Below are positions 24,400 through 34,055 of a stretch of 34,141 nt of DNA, in pieces. Origin of the DNA: Candidatus Fermentibacterota bacterium (GTDB lineage: Bacteria; JAFGKV01). The stretch lies in the NCBI GenBank assembly GCA_016928395.1, contig JAFGKV010000045.1, forward strand, positions 1 through 34,141, in the 5' to 3' direction. The first letter of the stretch is position 1. The number at the start of each line of letters is the position of its first letter. The notes under the pieces are model-generated. The model saw nothing but the letters and a program-made list of their open reading frames with translations. It did no database searches and had not been told where the DNA came from. A program made the position numbers and the translations under genes.

Positions 24400-26877
24400 T
24401 CAGCTTTCGGATGCGCGTGGCTGACCCTTCGTTTCTCGCGGCTCATCATGCACGGGACTCTGGAACTGTCGAAGACCCATGGCCAGCTCCCGCAACCGTC
24501 GCTCTGCCCTGCCATTGATGCTGTTCTTGGGGTAGTTCCCGCCGCGCCCCCGCCGGATGCCCGCGGGGATGCCAGTCAGAATCTCGACACCCTGATCCAC
24601 GTGGCTGACAGCCCAGATGTGAAACTCCCCCCGCTGCACCGCGTCGACGACCTCAGGCGACACATGCAGATCATCCACATTTCTCTGGGGAACCAAGACC
24701 CCCTGCGTTCCCGTGAGTCCCCGGTCATTGCATAGGCGGAAGAACCCCTCGACCTTCTCGTTGATCCCGCCGATGGGAAGCACATTGCCCTTCTGGTCAA
24801 CCGCGCCGGTCACTGCCACCTCCTGACGAAGCAAAGCGTCTGACAAGGCGGAAAGCAACGCATACACCTCGGCGGAGCTGGCGCTGTCACCGTCGACCTC
24901 GGAGTAGGATTGCTCGAAGCACAGCGTGGCCGAGAGGCAGAGCGGCCATCGCGTCGCGAACCTCCCCCGCATGAATCCTGTCAGGACGAGGACCCCTTTG
25001 GAATGGGTGCTCCCCGAGAGCGCCACTTCCCGCTCGATACTGACAATGCCCGCCTGCCCCATGCCGATGCTGGCGGTGATACGGGTCGGCTTGCCGAAGA
25101 CATGATCCCCCAACCCGTATACTGCAAGACCGTTGACCTGGCCCACGGCAAGACCCGCGGTGTCGATCCACTTGATGCCTTCCGTGATGAGATCCTGGAT
25201 CTTGTCATCAACAAGACTCACACGGCGCTTCCGGTGGAGGAGTGCCTCTCGGACGTCGCACCGTGACACCAGCGAGCCACCCCGCTGTCGAGCCACGTGG
25301 GCCGCCTCTCGCGCGACGTCTGCCAGAATGCTGAAACGCGTGGACAGCCGCGACTTTCTCCCGGCATTGCCTACGCCGAACTCCATCATGGCGGCCACGC
25401 CGGAAGCGTCAAAGTGGGGAAGGTGGGCCTCATCTACGATTTTGCGGACGAATGCCGGGTAGTGCCTGATTCCGTCAGGATCACGGGGCATCTCCGAATC
25501 GAACTCCGCCTTGATCTTGAAGATCTTCTTGAAATCGGTGTCCAAGGCGTACAGCATCTGGTACAGGCTCGGGTCGCCCACCATGATGACTTTCACGTCG
25601 CAGGGGATAGGCTCGGGCTTGAGAGCGATACTTCCCAGCATTCCATACAACGGTTCGTAGGTATGCACCTCAATCTTGCGGTTCCGGAGCGTTCGCTTGA
25701 GCACATTCCACACACTCGGTTCGGTGAGAACATCCAGCGCGTTCAGTATGAGATACCCTCCGCTGGAGCGTAGGAAGCTGCCCGCCTTGATCTTCGTAAA
25801 ATCGGTGCGCACTTGTCCCGATCGGTCAAAGGTCTTCTCGATGACGCCGAAGAGGTTTGTATAGGTCGGCGCGGTCTCGTACACCACCGGTGCTCCCCGG
25901 AGCGCGGCATTGTCCACGACGACATTCACCTCGTACTGGAGGAAGCGGTCCTCAGCGAGCGCATCCTTCTCCTTCTCGTCATCTTCTTTGGCGAACAACT
26001 CGAGACTGGAGAGGACGCTTGCCTCCACGTCATCAAGGTAGCCGCAGACCTCGACGCAGGGATAACGCTCCTTCAAGTCGGCGATATGCCCATTCACCAG
26101 CGGCTTAGCCAGCTCGTTGGCGATTCGTTCGAGCTCTATTTGAGTCTCACGTTCCAGAGCCCTGCTCTGCTTGAAGACACTCTCCAAGAGTGCGGAGAGC
26201 TGTCGGTGTTTCTCCTTGAGAGCCTGAGCCTTCTCTGCGCTCAATGCGCCCGATGCCACCATCTCGTCGAGTTGTGACACGGTCACCGGCTTCTCATCGA
26301 TGACCGCCACCAGCTCAGGCCTGGTGTAGGGGCCGACCTGCACCTGCGCCATGGCAAACGAGGCGGCAGTAACCTCCTTTTCCAAGGAGCTGTGAAGCGC
26401 CTGCTCCTGCGCCTTGACCCGGTCTACGACCGCGCGCCGCAAATCGCTGAACTGGTCGCTCTCCAGCAGCAGAGGAAGCTTGGTGCGAAGCGATCCCACA
26501 AGATTGCGCATGTCATCACGGAAACGCCGGCCGAGGCCCGCGTCGAATCGAAGAGCCCTCGGCATATAGGAATCCTGGAAGTTGTGGACATAGCACAGGT
26601 CGGACGGCGGTGGCTTGGCTGAGGCATACGCCTCCACTCGGGATCTGATGGCAGTGGTGCGCCCCGTACCCGGTTCGCCGGCCACAAAGGTATTGTACCC
26701 GTCCGCCTCGATCTCCAAGCCCAGACTGAGCGCCTCGATGGCGCGATCCTGAGCCAGAATCGTAGCGGGGGGGGAGACATCCTTGGTGCTGGCGAATCCG
26801 AAGGCGGCCTCATCACATCGCCATGCTACCTGGTCTGCCGTGAGCATGTACGGAGAATCGAGAGAATCGCGAGCCAT
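24400..26877 (-). CDS. Lon-like ATP-dependent protease (LonB/AAA_32 family)
   Basis: 825-aa AAA+ protease with ATPase and Lon-type proteolytic domains in one chain. The P-loop is GEPGTGRTT with arginine (R73) in the Walker A lysine position, which I recall as common in this AAA_32/YcbZ-like group. A long helical insertion (residues ~150-290) follows. The protease domain has catalytic S665 in EVDGDSASSAE and K708 in INEKVEGF; the 43-residue spacing equals that of E. coli Lon (S679/K722). GYLILNALDVL and SLYQMLYALD segments also match the family. Unlike Lon it has no N-terminal LAN domain. It degrades damaged or regulatory proteins. It follows sucD by 47 nt on the same strand, but has no clear ribosome site at its ATG. 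Confidence 0.88.
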   Translation of the reverse strand: MARDSLDSPYMLTADQVAWRCDEAAFGFASTKDVSPPATILAQDRAIEALSLGLEIEADGYNTFVAGEPGTGRTTAIRSRVEAYASAKPPPSDLCYVHNFQDSYMPRALRFDAGLGRRFRDDMRNLVGSLRTKLPLLLESDQFSDLRRAVVDRVKAQEQALHSSLEKEVTAASFAMAQVQVGPYTRPELVAVIDEKPVTVSQLDEMVASGALSAEKAQALKEKHRQLSALLESVFKQSRALERETQIELERIANELAKPLVNGHIADLKERYPCVEVCGYLDDVEASVLSSLELFAKEDDEKEKDALAEDRFLQYEVNVVVDNAALRGAPVVYETAPTYTNLFGVIEKTFDRSGQVRTDFTKIKAGSFLRSSGGYLILNALDVLTEPSVWNVLKRTLRNRKIEVHTYEPLYGMLGSIALKPEPIPCDVKVIMVGDPSLYQMLYALDTDFKKIFKIKAEFDSEMPRDPDGIRHYPAFVRKIVDEAHLPHFDASGVAAMMEFGVGNAGRKSRLSTRFSILADVAREAAHVARQRGGSLVSRCDVREALLHRKRRVSLVDDKIQDLITEGIKWIDTAGLAVGQVNGLAVYGLGDHVFGKPTRITASIGMGQAGIVSIEREVALSGSTHSKGVLVLTGFMRGRFATRWPLCLSATLCFEQSYSEVDGDSASSAEVYALLSALSDALLRQEVAVTGAVDQKGNVLPIGGINEKVEGFFRLCNDRGLTGTQGVLVPQRNVDDLHVSPEVVDAVQRGEFHIWAVSHVDQGVEILTGIPAGIRRGRGGNYPKNSINGRAERRLRELAMGLRQFQSPVHDEPRETKGQPRASES

Positions 26878-26924
26878 TCAATCACGTCCCATGAAGAAGA
26901 TAGTGTCCGTGCGCTCTCTGGCAG

Positions 26925-27797
26925 CTACTGGATACCTCGCTGGCGAAGCAAGCCGGGGATCTCCGACGGAACCCGGGCAACGGGGACTCCGGCATCCTCC
27001 AGCGCCTGGGTCTTCTCGGCCGCAGTTCCCTTGCCTCCGGCGATGATAGCGCCTGCATGCCCCATCCGCTTGCCCGGCGGAGCCATCCGCCCGGCGATGA
27101 ATGCAACCACCGGCTTGGTCATCTCCCGTTTGATGAACTCGGCCGCCCGCTCCTCGTCATTGCCGCCGATTTCCCCAATCATCACCACCGCGAGGGTCTC
27201 TAGGTCTTTCTGGAAGAGCTCCAACGCATCCAGAAACGTAGTCCCGATTACCGGATCGCCGCCGATGCCCAATGCGCTGGATTGGCCTAAACCATCCTTG
27301 GAGAGACCCGCCACGACTTCATAGGTAAGGGTGCCGGATCGGCTCACCACGCCGACTGAGCCCGGTTGGTGAATGGAGCCTGGCATGATGCCGACCTTGC
27401 ATCTTCCCGGGCTGATAACGCCGGGACAATTGGGCCCGATAAGACGAATACCAAAGCGCTGCATGACCGCCTTGACCCTGACTACGTCCAGGGCGGGCAA
27501 GCCCTCGGTAATGCACACCACCAAGGGAATCCTCGCTTCAGCCGCCTCGAGCATGGCATCCGCCGCCAGCCCCGCAGGTACGTAGATCACCGAGCATGTG
27601 GGACACACGGCCGCTACCGCATCGGCCACGGTGTCAAACACGGGCACTCCTTCGACCTCCGTGCCCCCCTTGCCCGGGGTTACGCCGGCCACGACGTTGG
27701 TGCCATATTCCTTCATCTTTCGCGTGTGAAAGCTCCCATCCCTGCCGGTTATACCCTGTACCAGAACGCGGGTGCTCGTGTCCACGAGAATGCTCAT
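26925..27797 (-). CDS. sucD: succinyl-CoA synthetase alpha subunit
   Basis: 290-aa subunit carrying the CoA site and the phosphohistidine. CoA-binding segments include [13 protein letters not shown] at the N-terminus and [11 protein letters not shown]. The active-site histidine is in [12 protein letters not shown] (H247, equivalent to E. coli H246). With SucC it converts succinyl-CoA plus nucleoside diphosphate to succinate, CoA and nucleoside triphosphate. Its ATG overlaps the sucC stop by 4 nt, giving translational coupling. Confidence 0.97.
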   Translation of the reverse strand: MSILVDTSTRVLVQGITGRDGSFHTRKMKEYGTNVVAGVTPGKGGTEVEGVPVFDTVADAVAAVCPTCSVIYVPAGLAADAMLEAAEARIPLVVCITEGLPALDVVRVKAVMQRFGIRLIGPNCPGVISPGRCKVGIMPGSIHQPGSVGVVSRSGTLTYEVVAGLSKDGLGQSSALGIGGDPVIGTTFLDALELFQKDLETLAVVMIGEIGGNDEERAAEFIKREMTKPVVAFIAGRMAPPGKRMGHAGAIIAGGKGTAAEKTQALEDAGVPVARVPSEIPGLLRQRGIQ

Positions 27798-28960
27798 CTC
27801 TGCCCTCCCTCAGCGGCCTTCGCCACGGCCTTCTGGACGGCCTCTTCCATGGAGGAACCAACCTCCAAACCAACCTCCTGCAGAATCCGGCGGCCCTCAT
27901 CCTCATTCGTGCCGGTAAGACGCACCACCACGGGAAGCGGTGTTCCGATTTCACGGAGCGCCTGCACCATTCCCTTGGCAACATCATCGCACCGGGTGAT
28001 TCCGCCAAAGATGTTGAAGAGCACGGCCTTCACTCGGGGATCGGCAAGGAGAATGCGCATCGCTGCCAGCACTTTCTCCGGGCTGGACGAACCGCCGATG
28101 TCCAGGAAATTGGCGGGTGAACCCCCGAAGTACTTCACCATGTCCATGGTGGCCATGGCAAGCCCCGCTCCGTTCACAACGCAGCCAATATCGCCATCGA
28201 GGCTGACGAAGCTCAGACCGAGAGCCCGGGCCTCCTCTTCCAGGTCGTTCTCCTCCGCGGGATCCCGCATTTGGGCGATCTCTTGACGGCGGTAGAGCGC
28301 GCTGTCGTCGAAGTTCATCTTCGCGTCCAAGGCGATGACGCGTCCGTCCTCTGTCACCACGAGAGGATTGATCTCGACCAGCGAGGCGTCAGTCGACATG
28401 AAGGCTCCATAGACGTTCGAGATGACTGCGGAGAGCTGGCGTACGACCTGGCGATCTGACGAGAAGCGCATTGCCAACCGACGCGCCTGGAAGTCTGCCA
28501 GGCCGACAAAGGGATCGGCCCACTCCTTGAAGATCTTCTCCGGCGATCGCGCGGCGACTTCCTCGATCTCAACTCCTCCCTCGGTGCTGCCCATGATCAC
28601 GACACGACTGAGCGAGCGATCCAGAACTGCGCCGAGGTAGAGCTCGTGGGCGATGGGCACCACCTCTTCGACAAGCGCACGCTTGACGAGCACGCCCTGG
28701 CCGCCGGTCTGGTGCGTGGTCAGGTAGGAACCCAACATCTTGCCGGCCTTCGCTTCGGCCTCCTCGGGATTGCTCGCGATCTGGATACCGCCCGCTTTGC
28801 CGCGGCCACCGGCATGCACTTGGGCCTTAATTACCACGGGCCCGCCCAATTCCCGAGCCGCCTGATAGGCATCTTCGGGATTGCCCACCACACGGCCTCG
28901 GGGAATCGGTACGCCTGCCTTGGCCAGAATGGCCTTGGCCTGAAATTCGTGGACTTTCAT
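27794..28960 (-). CDS. sucC: succinyl-CoA synthetase beta subunit (ADP/GDP-forming)
   Basis: 388-aa ATP-grasp subunit, the same length as E. coli SucC. It begins [18 protein letters not shown], with [17 protein letters not shown] for nucleotide binding, then [16 protein letters not shown] and the C-terminal [16 protein letters not shown]. The ATG at 28960 has GGAGG in front. An in-frame start at 28999 adds residues unlike the family. It lies between the sdh genes and sucD on the same strand; a hairpin separates it from sdhB. Confidence 0.97.
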   Translation of the reverse strand: MKVHEFQAKAILAKAGVPIPRGRVVGNPEDAYQAARELGGPVVIKAQVHAGGRGKAGGIQIASNPEEAEAKAGKMLGSYLTTHQTGGQGVLVKRALVEEVVPIAHELYLGAVLDRSLSRVVIMGSTEGGVEIEEVAARSPEKIFKEWADPFVGLADFQARRLAMRFSSDRQVVRQLSAVISNVYGAFMSTDASLVEINPLVVTEDGRVIALDAKMNFDDSALYRRQEIAQMRDPAEENDLEEEARALGLSFVSLDGDIGCVVNGAGLAMATMDMVKYFGGSPANFLDIGGSSSPEKVLAAMRILLADPRVKAVLFNIFGGITRCDDVAKGMVQALREIGTPLPVVVRLTGTNEDEGRRILQEVGLEVGSSMEEAVQKAVAKAAEGGQR

Positions 28961-28982
28961 CGATTCCTCCGACTCAAGAGTC

Positions 28983-29016
28983 GCGGGGCTCCCCGGCATA
29001 CCCGAAGGAGCCCCGC
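28983..29016 (-). terminator. hairpin between sdhB and sucC
   Basis: GCGGGGCTCC and GGAGCCCCGC form a perfect 10-bp stem around a 14-nt loop in the 92-nt gap between sdhB and sucC. There is no T-run on either side. It may attenuate transcription, or stabilise the upstream sdh message after processing, rather than terminate fully. Confidence 0.5.
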
Positions 29017-29052
29017 ATGTGCAATGCGATCAGTTCCGTGTCAGAACTCCGA

Positions 29053-29751
29053 TCAGATCTTTAGCGCGGTAAGCTTCTGCCGAAGCTTGACGATGGCCTC
29101 GGTGGGATTGAGACTCTTCGGACAGGCCTCCACGCAGTTGAAGATGGTGTGGCAGCGCCACAGCCCGTTCCGGCTGTCCAACACATCGACACGCTCCGCG
29201 AAGCCCTCATCCCGGGTATCCATCACGTATCGCGCCGCTTTGAGAAGCGCGGCCGGACCGAGAAAATCATCGTTCACCCAGTAGGAAGGACATGCCGAGG
29301 TGCAGGCGCCGCAGAGAATGCACTCGTAAAGACCGTCCAGTTGTTTGCGGTCTTCGGGTGACTGCAGACGTTCACCATCGGTGGGCGGTGTCCCGGCGAT
29401 AAGCCACGGCTTCACCGCTTCAATGTGGGCGAAGAACCCGTCCATGTCGGTCACCAGGTCACGGAGTATTCTGAACCCGTGCAGCGGCTCGACAGTGATG
29501 ACGCCCTTGAGCGATTCCACCTGAATCTCGCACGCCAGCCCGTTCTTCCCGTTTATCTTCATGCCGCAGGATCCGCAGATGCCGTGCCGGCAGCTTCTGC
29601 GGAATGTGAGGGATCCGTCCTGATCCCACTTGATGGCATTGAGGGCATCCAGCACTGTCCACGCGGGCTGCACGTCCACGGTGTAAGTCTTGAACGAAGG
29701 CGTTGGGGAAACCTCGGGATTGTACCGGTATATTCTGAACTGCCGCTCCAT
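29053..29751 (-). CDS. sdhB: succinate dehydrogenase iron-sulfur subunit
   Basis: 232-aa subunit passing electrons from FAD in SdhA to the membrane anchor. It has three cluster sites: [2Fe-2S] (C54, C59, C62 in CRHGICGSC, and C74), [4Fe-4S] (C144, C147, C150 in CILCGACTSACP) and [3Fe-4S] (C154, C200, C206, C210, with the usual exchange of cysteines between the last two sites). Start ATG 29751 has GGAGG just upstream. In-frame upstream codons overlap sdhA and do not resemble the family. The gap to sdhA is 10 nt. Confidence 0.96.
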   Translation of the reverse strand: MERQFRIYRYNPEVSPTPSFKTYTVDVQPAWTVLDALNAIKWDQDGSLTFRRSCRHGICGSCGMKINGKNGLACEIQVESLKGVITVEPLHGFRILRDLVTDMDGFFAHIEAVKPWLIAGTPPTDGERLQSPEDRKQLDGLYECILCGACTSACPSYWVNDDFLGPAALLKAARYVMDTRDEGFAERVDVLDSRNGLWRCHTIFNCVEACPKSLNPTEAIVKLRQKLTALKI

Positions 29752-29761
29752 GTCGACCTCC

Positions 29762-31495
29762 TCAGTACTTGCGTTCCTCGGGTTGGAAACGGTTGATGAC
29801 CACGGGTTTGTAGTCAAGCCGGATGGAGCCGTCCGCCTCACGAAAGGCCAGGGTGTGGCGAAGCCACTGCACGTCGTCGCGCTTCGGGTAGTCTTTTCTC
29901 GAATGCGCGCCACGGCTCTCCTGTCGCGCCAGGGCACTCACCGAGATGATCTCGGAGAAATCCAGCATGCCGCCCAGCTCGATCAGCTCGGTCAGCTCGG
30001 TATTGAACGCCCTGGATCCATCCGAAACGCCGACTTCCTTGAAGCGTTCCTTGAGCGTCTGCATGAATTTCACTTGCTTCTGGAGCTTTTCGGCGGTGCG
30101 GAAGATGCCCACATTCTCGGTCATCGAGGCCTGCAGCTCGGCACGGATGACCTTTGCGGATTCCCTCCCTGTACGGGACCGAAGGGCCTCGATTTCCTCC
30201 TCTGCCGCGGCGGTGTCGCGTTCATCGCCGGGGAGGATCGGGCCGGCACCCCTGACGAACTTCGCCATGGCAATGCCTCCCCTGCGGCCGAACACGGCGG
30301 CCTCCATGGTCGAGTTGGTCCCCAAGCGGTTGGCGCCATGGTTCGAGACGCAGGCGCATTCGCCGCTGGCGTACAAGCCCTCGACGACCTGCTTCTTGCC
30401 GTCCAAGAGCACCCGGGTATCGAGATCGGTGGGAATACCGCCCATGGAGTAGTGAGCCGTGGGCTGTATCGGTATCGGCTTCTTCGTGCAGTCGACGGCA
30501 GCGAATTTCACCACCAGCTCATGGATCTGAGGAAGCCTCTCCAGTATCGCATCCGCGCCCAGATGCGTCAGGTCGAGATTGAGATACTCGCCTCCGTCGA
30601 TGCCCCGGCCTTCGTCGATCTCCGTCTGCTCGGCCCGGCTGACCACATCCCGAGGCGCCAGTTCCATCTTGGAGGCGGCGTACTTCTCCATGAACCGCAC
30701 GCCCTCCCCGTTGAAAAGGTAGCCGCCTTCGCCACGGGCAGCCTCGCTGACGAGGATGCCGTGGGGATAGAGCCCCGTGGGGTGAAACTGGACAAACTCC
30801 ATGTCTTCCAGCGGCACGCCCGCCTTGGCCACCAGGGGCAGGCCGTCACCGGTATTGGCGTGGGAATTCGAGGTAACCCGCCACGCCCGCGCATAGCCAC
30901 CGGTGGCCAACATGACGGCTCTCGCCCAGAAGGCATGGAGATTGCCTGTCCTGATCTCCAGAGCAACCAGGCCACGGCACACGCCGCCTTCGATGATCAG
31001 CGAAGTAACCAGGAACTCGTTGTAGAAACGGACGCCCTGCTTCAGGCTCTGCTCATACAGGAGGTGAAGCTGCGCATGTCCGGACCGGTCGGCCACATAG
31101 CAGGAGCGCTTGACCGGTCCCTTGCCGAACTTCGAGAAATGACCTCCGAAGGGGCGCTGCGCGATCTTGCCCTCGGGAGTGCGGGAGAACGGTAGCCCGA
31201 GGTGCTCCATCTCGTATGTGACCGGAATTGCTTCCTTGACCAGAAGCTCCTGGGCATCCTGGTCGCCCAGGAAGTCGCCGCCCCTCACCGTGTCGTACAG
31301 GTGGTATTCCCAGCTGTCTTCGCCCTCATTCCCCAAGGCTGCAGCAGATCCGCCCTGAGCCGCGCCGGAGTGGGAACGTGTGGGGTAGACCTTCGAAAGC
31401 ACTCCGACATCGGCGCTCTCCCCCGCCTTCATGGCCGCGTAGAGCCCTGCGATGCCGGCGCCGACCACGACTACATCATGTCGATGGTGTTCCAT
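29762..31495 (-). CDS. sdhA: succinate dehydrogenase flavoprotein subunit
   Basis: 577-aa catalytic subunit oxidising succinate to fumarate. It has the FAD dinucleotide fold [19 protein letters not shown], the covalent flavin histidine in [15 protein letters not shown] (H42), the substrate segment [21 protein letters not shown] and the C-terminal active-site region [16 protein letters not shown]. Normal length. The ATG follows GAGGAGG. Lies between sdhD and sdhB. The antisense strand carries a long open frame (29690-31195) that I read as a shadow. Confidence 0.96.
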   Translation of the reverse strand: MEHHRHDVVVVGAGIAGLYAAMKAGESADVGVLSKVYPTRSHSGAAQGGSAAALGNEGEDSWEYHLYDTVRGGDFLGDQDAQELLVKEAIPVTYEMEHLGLPFSRTPEGKIAQRPFGGHFSKFGKGPVKRSCYVADRSGHAQLHLLYEQSLKQGVRFYNEFLVTSLIIEGGVCRGLVALEIRTGNLHAFWARAVMLATGGYARAWRVTSNSHANTGDGLPLVAKAGVPLEDMEFVQFHPTGLYPHGILVSEAARGEGGYLFNGEGVRFMEKYAASKMELAPRDVVSRAEQTEIDEGRGIDGGEYLNLDLTHLGADAILERLPQIHELVVKFAAVDCTKKPIPIQPTAHYSMGGIPTDLDTRVLLDGKKQVVEGLYASGECACVSNHGANRLGTNSTMEAAVFGRRGGIAMAKFVRGAGPILPGDERDTAAAEEEIEALRSRTGRESAKVIRAELQASMTENVGIFRTAEKLQKQVKFMQTLKERFKEVGVSDGSRAFNTELTELIELGGMLDFSEIISVSALARQESRGAHSRKDYPKRDDVQWLRHTLAFREADGSIRLDYKPVVINRFQPEERKY

Positions 31496-31530
31496 GGATC
31501 CTTGCCTCCTCTTAGTGCGGCCGGCACTCG

Positions 31531-31890
31531 TCAGGCCGAGAACGGGATGATCGTCACCAGGCCCAGAACGTACAGGGCCAGCCCGATGGTGACGATGAGA
31601 GAGAAGAGGACGGCGCGGAGCGCCGGCTTCTTCGAGAGATAGTCAAGCAGGACGTTCCACAGCCCATAGAGGCCATGGAACAGCACGATGGTGAGGAACG
31701 CTATATTGAGGAACTTCCAGGTCGGGGTTGCCACCCGCGCCGCAATCTTGTCGTACTCCACGAAGTGGGATGTCTGCAGATGGGTCGCCACGTAGTGAAG
31801 AAGCAGCACGGGAAAGAGCAATATTCCCGTCACGCGCTGCATCAGCCACCACCAGAATCCGCCGGAACCGTGACCGCGATTGACTGTCAT
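31531..31890 (-). CDS. sdhD: succinate dehydrogenase membrane anchor (SdhD-like)
   Basis: 119-aa membrane protein with three predicted helices ([18 protein letters not shown]-like first helix, [45 protein letters not shown]). Together with SdhC it anchors the complex and binds quinone and probably haem; the histidine in the second helix (LFHGLYG) is a candidate haem ligand. The ATG at 31890 has GGAGG upstream; a longer version starting at 31911 lacks one. The order C-D-A-B is preserved. Confidence 0.88.
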   Translation of the reverse strand: MTVNRGHGSGGFWWWLMQRVTGILLFPVLLLHYVATHLQTSHFVEYDKIAARVATPTWKFLNIAFLTIVLFHGLYGLWNVLLDYLSKKPALRAVLFSLIVTIGLALYVLGLVTIIPFSA

Positions 31891-31921
31891 GATGCCTCCG
31901 TATGTCTGCACGCGCTGGGAT

Positions 31922-32275
31922 TCAGTGCGCGGTGATATGGGGTATCGCCACTACTATCGCGGCGAGAAACAGGGCCCCCGCCACGCCCAGAACGCCGACG
32001 AAAACCGCCTTCTGATGCCGCGATACACCGGCGAACTCCACCAGCATGATCCGCACGCCGTTGATCGCGTGGTACAGAACGGCCCCGATGAGAAGCAGCT
32101 CGAACACCATGGTCACAGGGCTCTGGATGAACTTCATCACGTGGTCAAAACCCTCGCGACCCTGGCCAAGGTGGTGAATCACCCAGATGTGCACACCCAG
32201 ATACAGGGTAACCGCCAAACCAGTCACACGATTGAGCAGCCAGGCAATGTACCCGGGATGCCAGCGATACATCAT
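31922..32275 (-). CDS. sdhC: succinate dehydrogenase cytochrome b subunit (SdhC-like)
   Basis: 117-aa membrane protein with three predicted helices and the family segment WLLNRVTGLAVTLYLGVHI near the start, plus LYHAINGVRIML, whose histidine is the likely haem ligand. It is the first gene of the sdh-suc operon. ATG codons at 32275 and 32272 are both usable after AAGGAGG; I chose the first. A longer in-frame start at 32362 would add polar residues unlike the family and would lie over the promoter. Confidence 0.9.
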   Translation of the reverse strand: MMYRWHPGYIAWLLNRVTGLAVTLYLGVHIWVIHHLGQGREGFDHVMKFIQSPVTMVFELLLIGAVLYHAINGVRIMLVEFAGVSRHQKAVFVGVLGVAGALFLAAIVVAIPHITAH

Positions 32276-32332
32276 GACCGAGACCTCCTTTTCCCTCACT
32301 CCATGGGGGGCTTGAGGATAACGTTGCCGAAC

Positions 32333-32362
32333 ATAGTATTCCCATGAGAGGACCCACGTCAA
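32333..32362 (-). promoter_or_regulatory. promoter of the sdh-suc operon
   Basis: On the minus strand TTGACG (-35), an 18-nt spacer and TACTAT (-10) fit a sigma-70-type promoter. Transcription would begin about 45-50 nt before the sdhC ATG at 32275. Confidence 0.6.
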
Positions 32363-32390
32363 GGTTCAGGACCACCCCTCGATGACCTGC

Positions 32391-32419
32391 TTGCCTGACC
32401 GCGATGAGTGTGCTATTCT
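32391..32419 (+). promoter_or_regulatory. promoter of the HD-GYP response regulator gene
   Basis: On the plus strand TTGCCT, a 17-nt spacer and TATTCT lie about 60 nt before the ATG at 32480. It is back-to-back with the sdh promoter, so a protein binding the ~28 nt between them could affect both. Confidence 0.5.
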
Positions 32420-32479
32420 GGATGGCCGTGCTCCCAACGAACGTGTCTCGATCCTAGCCTCGACCCACGGGGATGCTGT

Positions 32480-33583
32480 ATGCGGAGTGAACTGGAGACG
32501 GCGGAGCGGGCCTCGAAGGCGGAATCGGTGCTGGTTGTCGACGATGAAGCCGGGGTTCGCGAAGTGGTGCAGATGGCCCTGCGTGACTCCGGATATCCCT
32601 GCCATGCGGTATCCAGCGCCCGTGAAGCCATCGAGCTTCTGAGCAGTGAACCGGTTGCCTTGGTAATCACCGATCTTCGGATGCCGGGGGATGACGGCGT
32701 GTGGCTCCTCCACCAGGTGCAGGAGAAGAGCAAGGATATCGCGGTCATCATGGTTACCGCAGTACGCGATCTGCGGATAGCCATCGATTGCCTCAAACAG
32801 GGCGCCTACGACTACATCACCAAACCCTTCGACATGAGCGATATGCTGTTTTCCGTTCGCCGTGCCCTCGAGCGCCGGGAACTGATCCTCATGAACAAGG
32901 AGTACCAGCGCAATCTGGAACACATGGTGAATGAGCGAACGGCAGAGCTCCATTCCGCCCTTGATGCACTCCACGCCACCTACCGTGAGACGCTTCAGGC
33001 TCTGGTGGCCAGTCTTGACGCCAGGGAGAAGGAGACGACGAATCATTCTCTGCGCGTCACGGAATACACGACCTTCCTGGCCCGCCAGGTCGGGATTCCC
33101 GAGTCCGAGATCGTGCAGATCTCCTGGGGCGCCCTGCTTCACGACATCGGCAAGCTGGGCATCCCCGACTCGATCCTCCTGAAGCCGGGGCTGCTCGACC
33201 CCGAGGAATGGAGAATCATGCGGCGACATCCGACCATCGGACACCAGATTCTCAAGGGGGTCACGTTTCTGGATCAGGCCCGCGAACTGGTGCTCTGCCA
33301 TCAAGAGCAGTTCTCCGGGGCGGGCTATCCGAACCACCTTAAGGGAGAGGAGATTCCGCTGGGCGCCAGAGTGTTCGCAGTGTGCGATACGCTGGATGCA
33401 ATCACCAGCAACCGGCCGTATCGACAGGCTCGATCCTTTGAGCAGGCCTATACAGAGATGATCAACGCCCAAGGTGAGCAATTCGACCCGGAGGTGGTCT
33501 CGGTATTCGCAGGGGTACCCTTGGACACCTGGAAAGAAATCAGGCGACAGAGCCTACCGCCGGGAGTGACGCCGCCGAACTGA
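32480..33583 (+). CDS. response regulator with HD-GYP phosphodiesterase domain
   Basis: 367-aa two-component regulator. The N-terminal receiver has the acidic pocket VVDDE, phospho-acceptor D65 (ITDLRMPG), T93 and K115 (TKPF). A coiled linker (residues ~128-180) leads to an HD-GYP domain: NHSLRVTEY (H189), the HD pair in LLHDIGKLGIPD (H221, D222), RRHPTIGHQIL (H250, H255), HQEQFSGAGYP (274-284) and VCDTLDA (D303). HD-GYP domains hydrolyse cyclic di-GMP; metal ligands are present. The usual HHExxDGxGYP reads HQEQFSGAGYP, so the conserved aspartate is serine. No partner histidine kinase is in the window. I chose the ATG at 32480, close to the receiver fold; an earlier in-frame start at 32408 adds a non-conserved stretch. 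Confidence 0.92.
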   Translation: MRSELETAERASKAESVLVVDDEAGVREVVQMALRDSGYPCHAVSSAREAIELLSSEPVALVITDLRMPGDDGVWLLHQVQEKSKDIAVIMVTAVRDLRIAIDCLKQGAYDYITKPFDMSDMLFSVRRALERRELILMNKEYQRNLEHMVNERTAELHSALDALHATYRETLQALVASLDAREKETTNHSLRVTEYTTFLARQVGIPESEIVQISWGALLHDIGKLGIPDSILLKPGLLDPEEWRIMRRHPTIGHQILKGVTFLDQARELVLCHQEQFSGAGYPNHLKGEEIPLGARVFAVCDTLDAITSNRPYRQARSFEQAYTEMINAQGEQFDPEVVSVFAGVPLDTWKEIRRQSLPPGVTPPN

Positions 33584-33589
33584 CTGGGC

Positions 33590-33979
33590 CTATGCCTGTT
33601 TGATCTCGAACAGGTTCCCGTCGGCGTCGGCAACGAAGCACACTTCGTGATCGCCTACCCATGCCGTACGTACTTCCACGCTCCTGGCGCGGCAACGCTC
33701 CACCACATCCTCACGATTGGACACCGCGAGACAGATATGGGCGGGCGAATCCGCCGGAACGTGATCTGGGCACACGATCGCCTCCACGAGCCGCTGATCA
33801 TTGCCAAAGACCAGCACACTGACGGCTGCCGGATCCCTAAAAAGGGCCGTGGCCACGTTGGCAGTCAGGGTGAATGACCGCAGGAAGCGCAGGCCAAGAC
33901 AATCTCCCAGCATTGCATGGGCCGCGCGGGCGGTGCGGTAGACGCAGCCCGCGTGATCGAGGGAAGGGTGCCCGCCCAG
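33590..33979 (-). CDS. VOC-family (glyoxalase/bleomycin-resistance fold) protein
   Basis: Roughly 129-aa protein of the vicinal-oxygen-chelate superfamily. The opening SLDHAGCVYRTARAAHAMLGD resembles the first beta-alpha motif of methylmalonyl-CoA epimerase/glyoxalase modules, and the ending EVCFVADADGNLFEIKQ is the classic VOC closing motif with its metal-type glutamate. The start is uncertain. AAGGAGG lies just upstream of a CTG at 33979, the first codon of the recognisable fold. No ATG occurs in frame until residue ~23, and an ATG at 34099 would overlap the preceding gene. Substrate unknown. It converges on the HD-GYP gene with a 6-nt gap. Confidence 0.7.
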   Translation of the reverse strand: MGGHPSLDHAGCVYRTARAAHAMLGDCLGLRFLRSFTLTANVATALFRDPAAVSVLVFGNDQRLVEAIVCPDHVPADSPAHICLAVSNREDVVERCRARSVEVRTAWVGDHEVCFVADADGNLFEIKQA

Positions 33980-34055
33980 GTGTACACCTCCTTGCGGTGA
34001 ACCGACGAGAAACCGAGGCCCGGGCTCCGGCGAACGGGACCCAGGCCCCTTCGCG

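Noticed and set aside
29690-31195. Long open frame (501 codons) on the plus strand
   Set aside because: It lies antisense over sdhA, has no ribosome site and its composition reflects sdhA codon bias.
32366-33481. Minus-strand open frame (371 codons) over the HD-GYP regulator
   Set aside because: The plus-strand frame has intact receiver and HD-GYP motifs; the antisense frame shows no domain.
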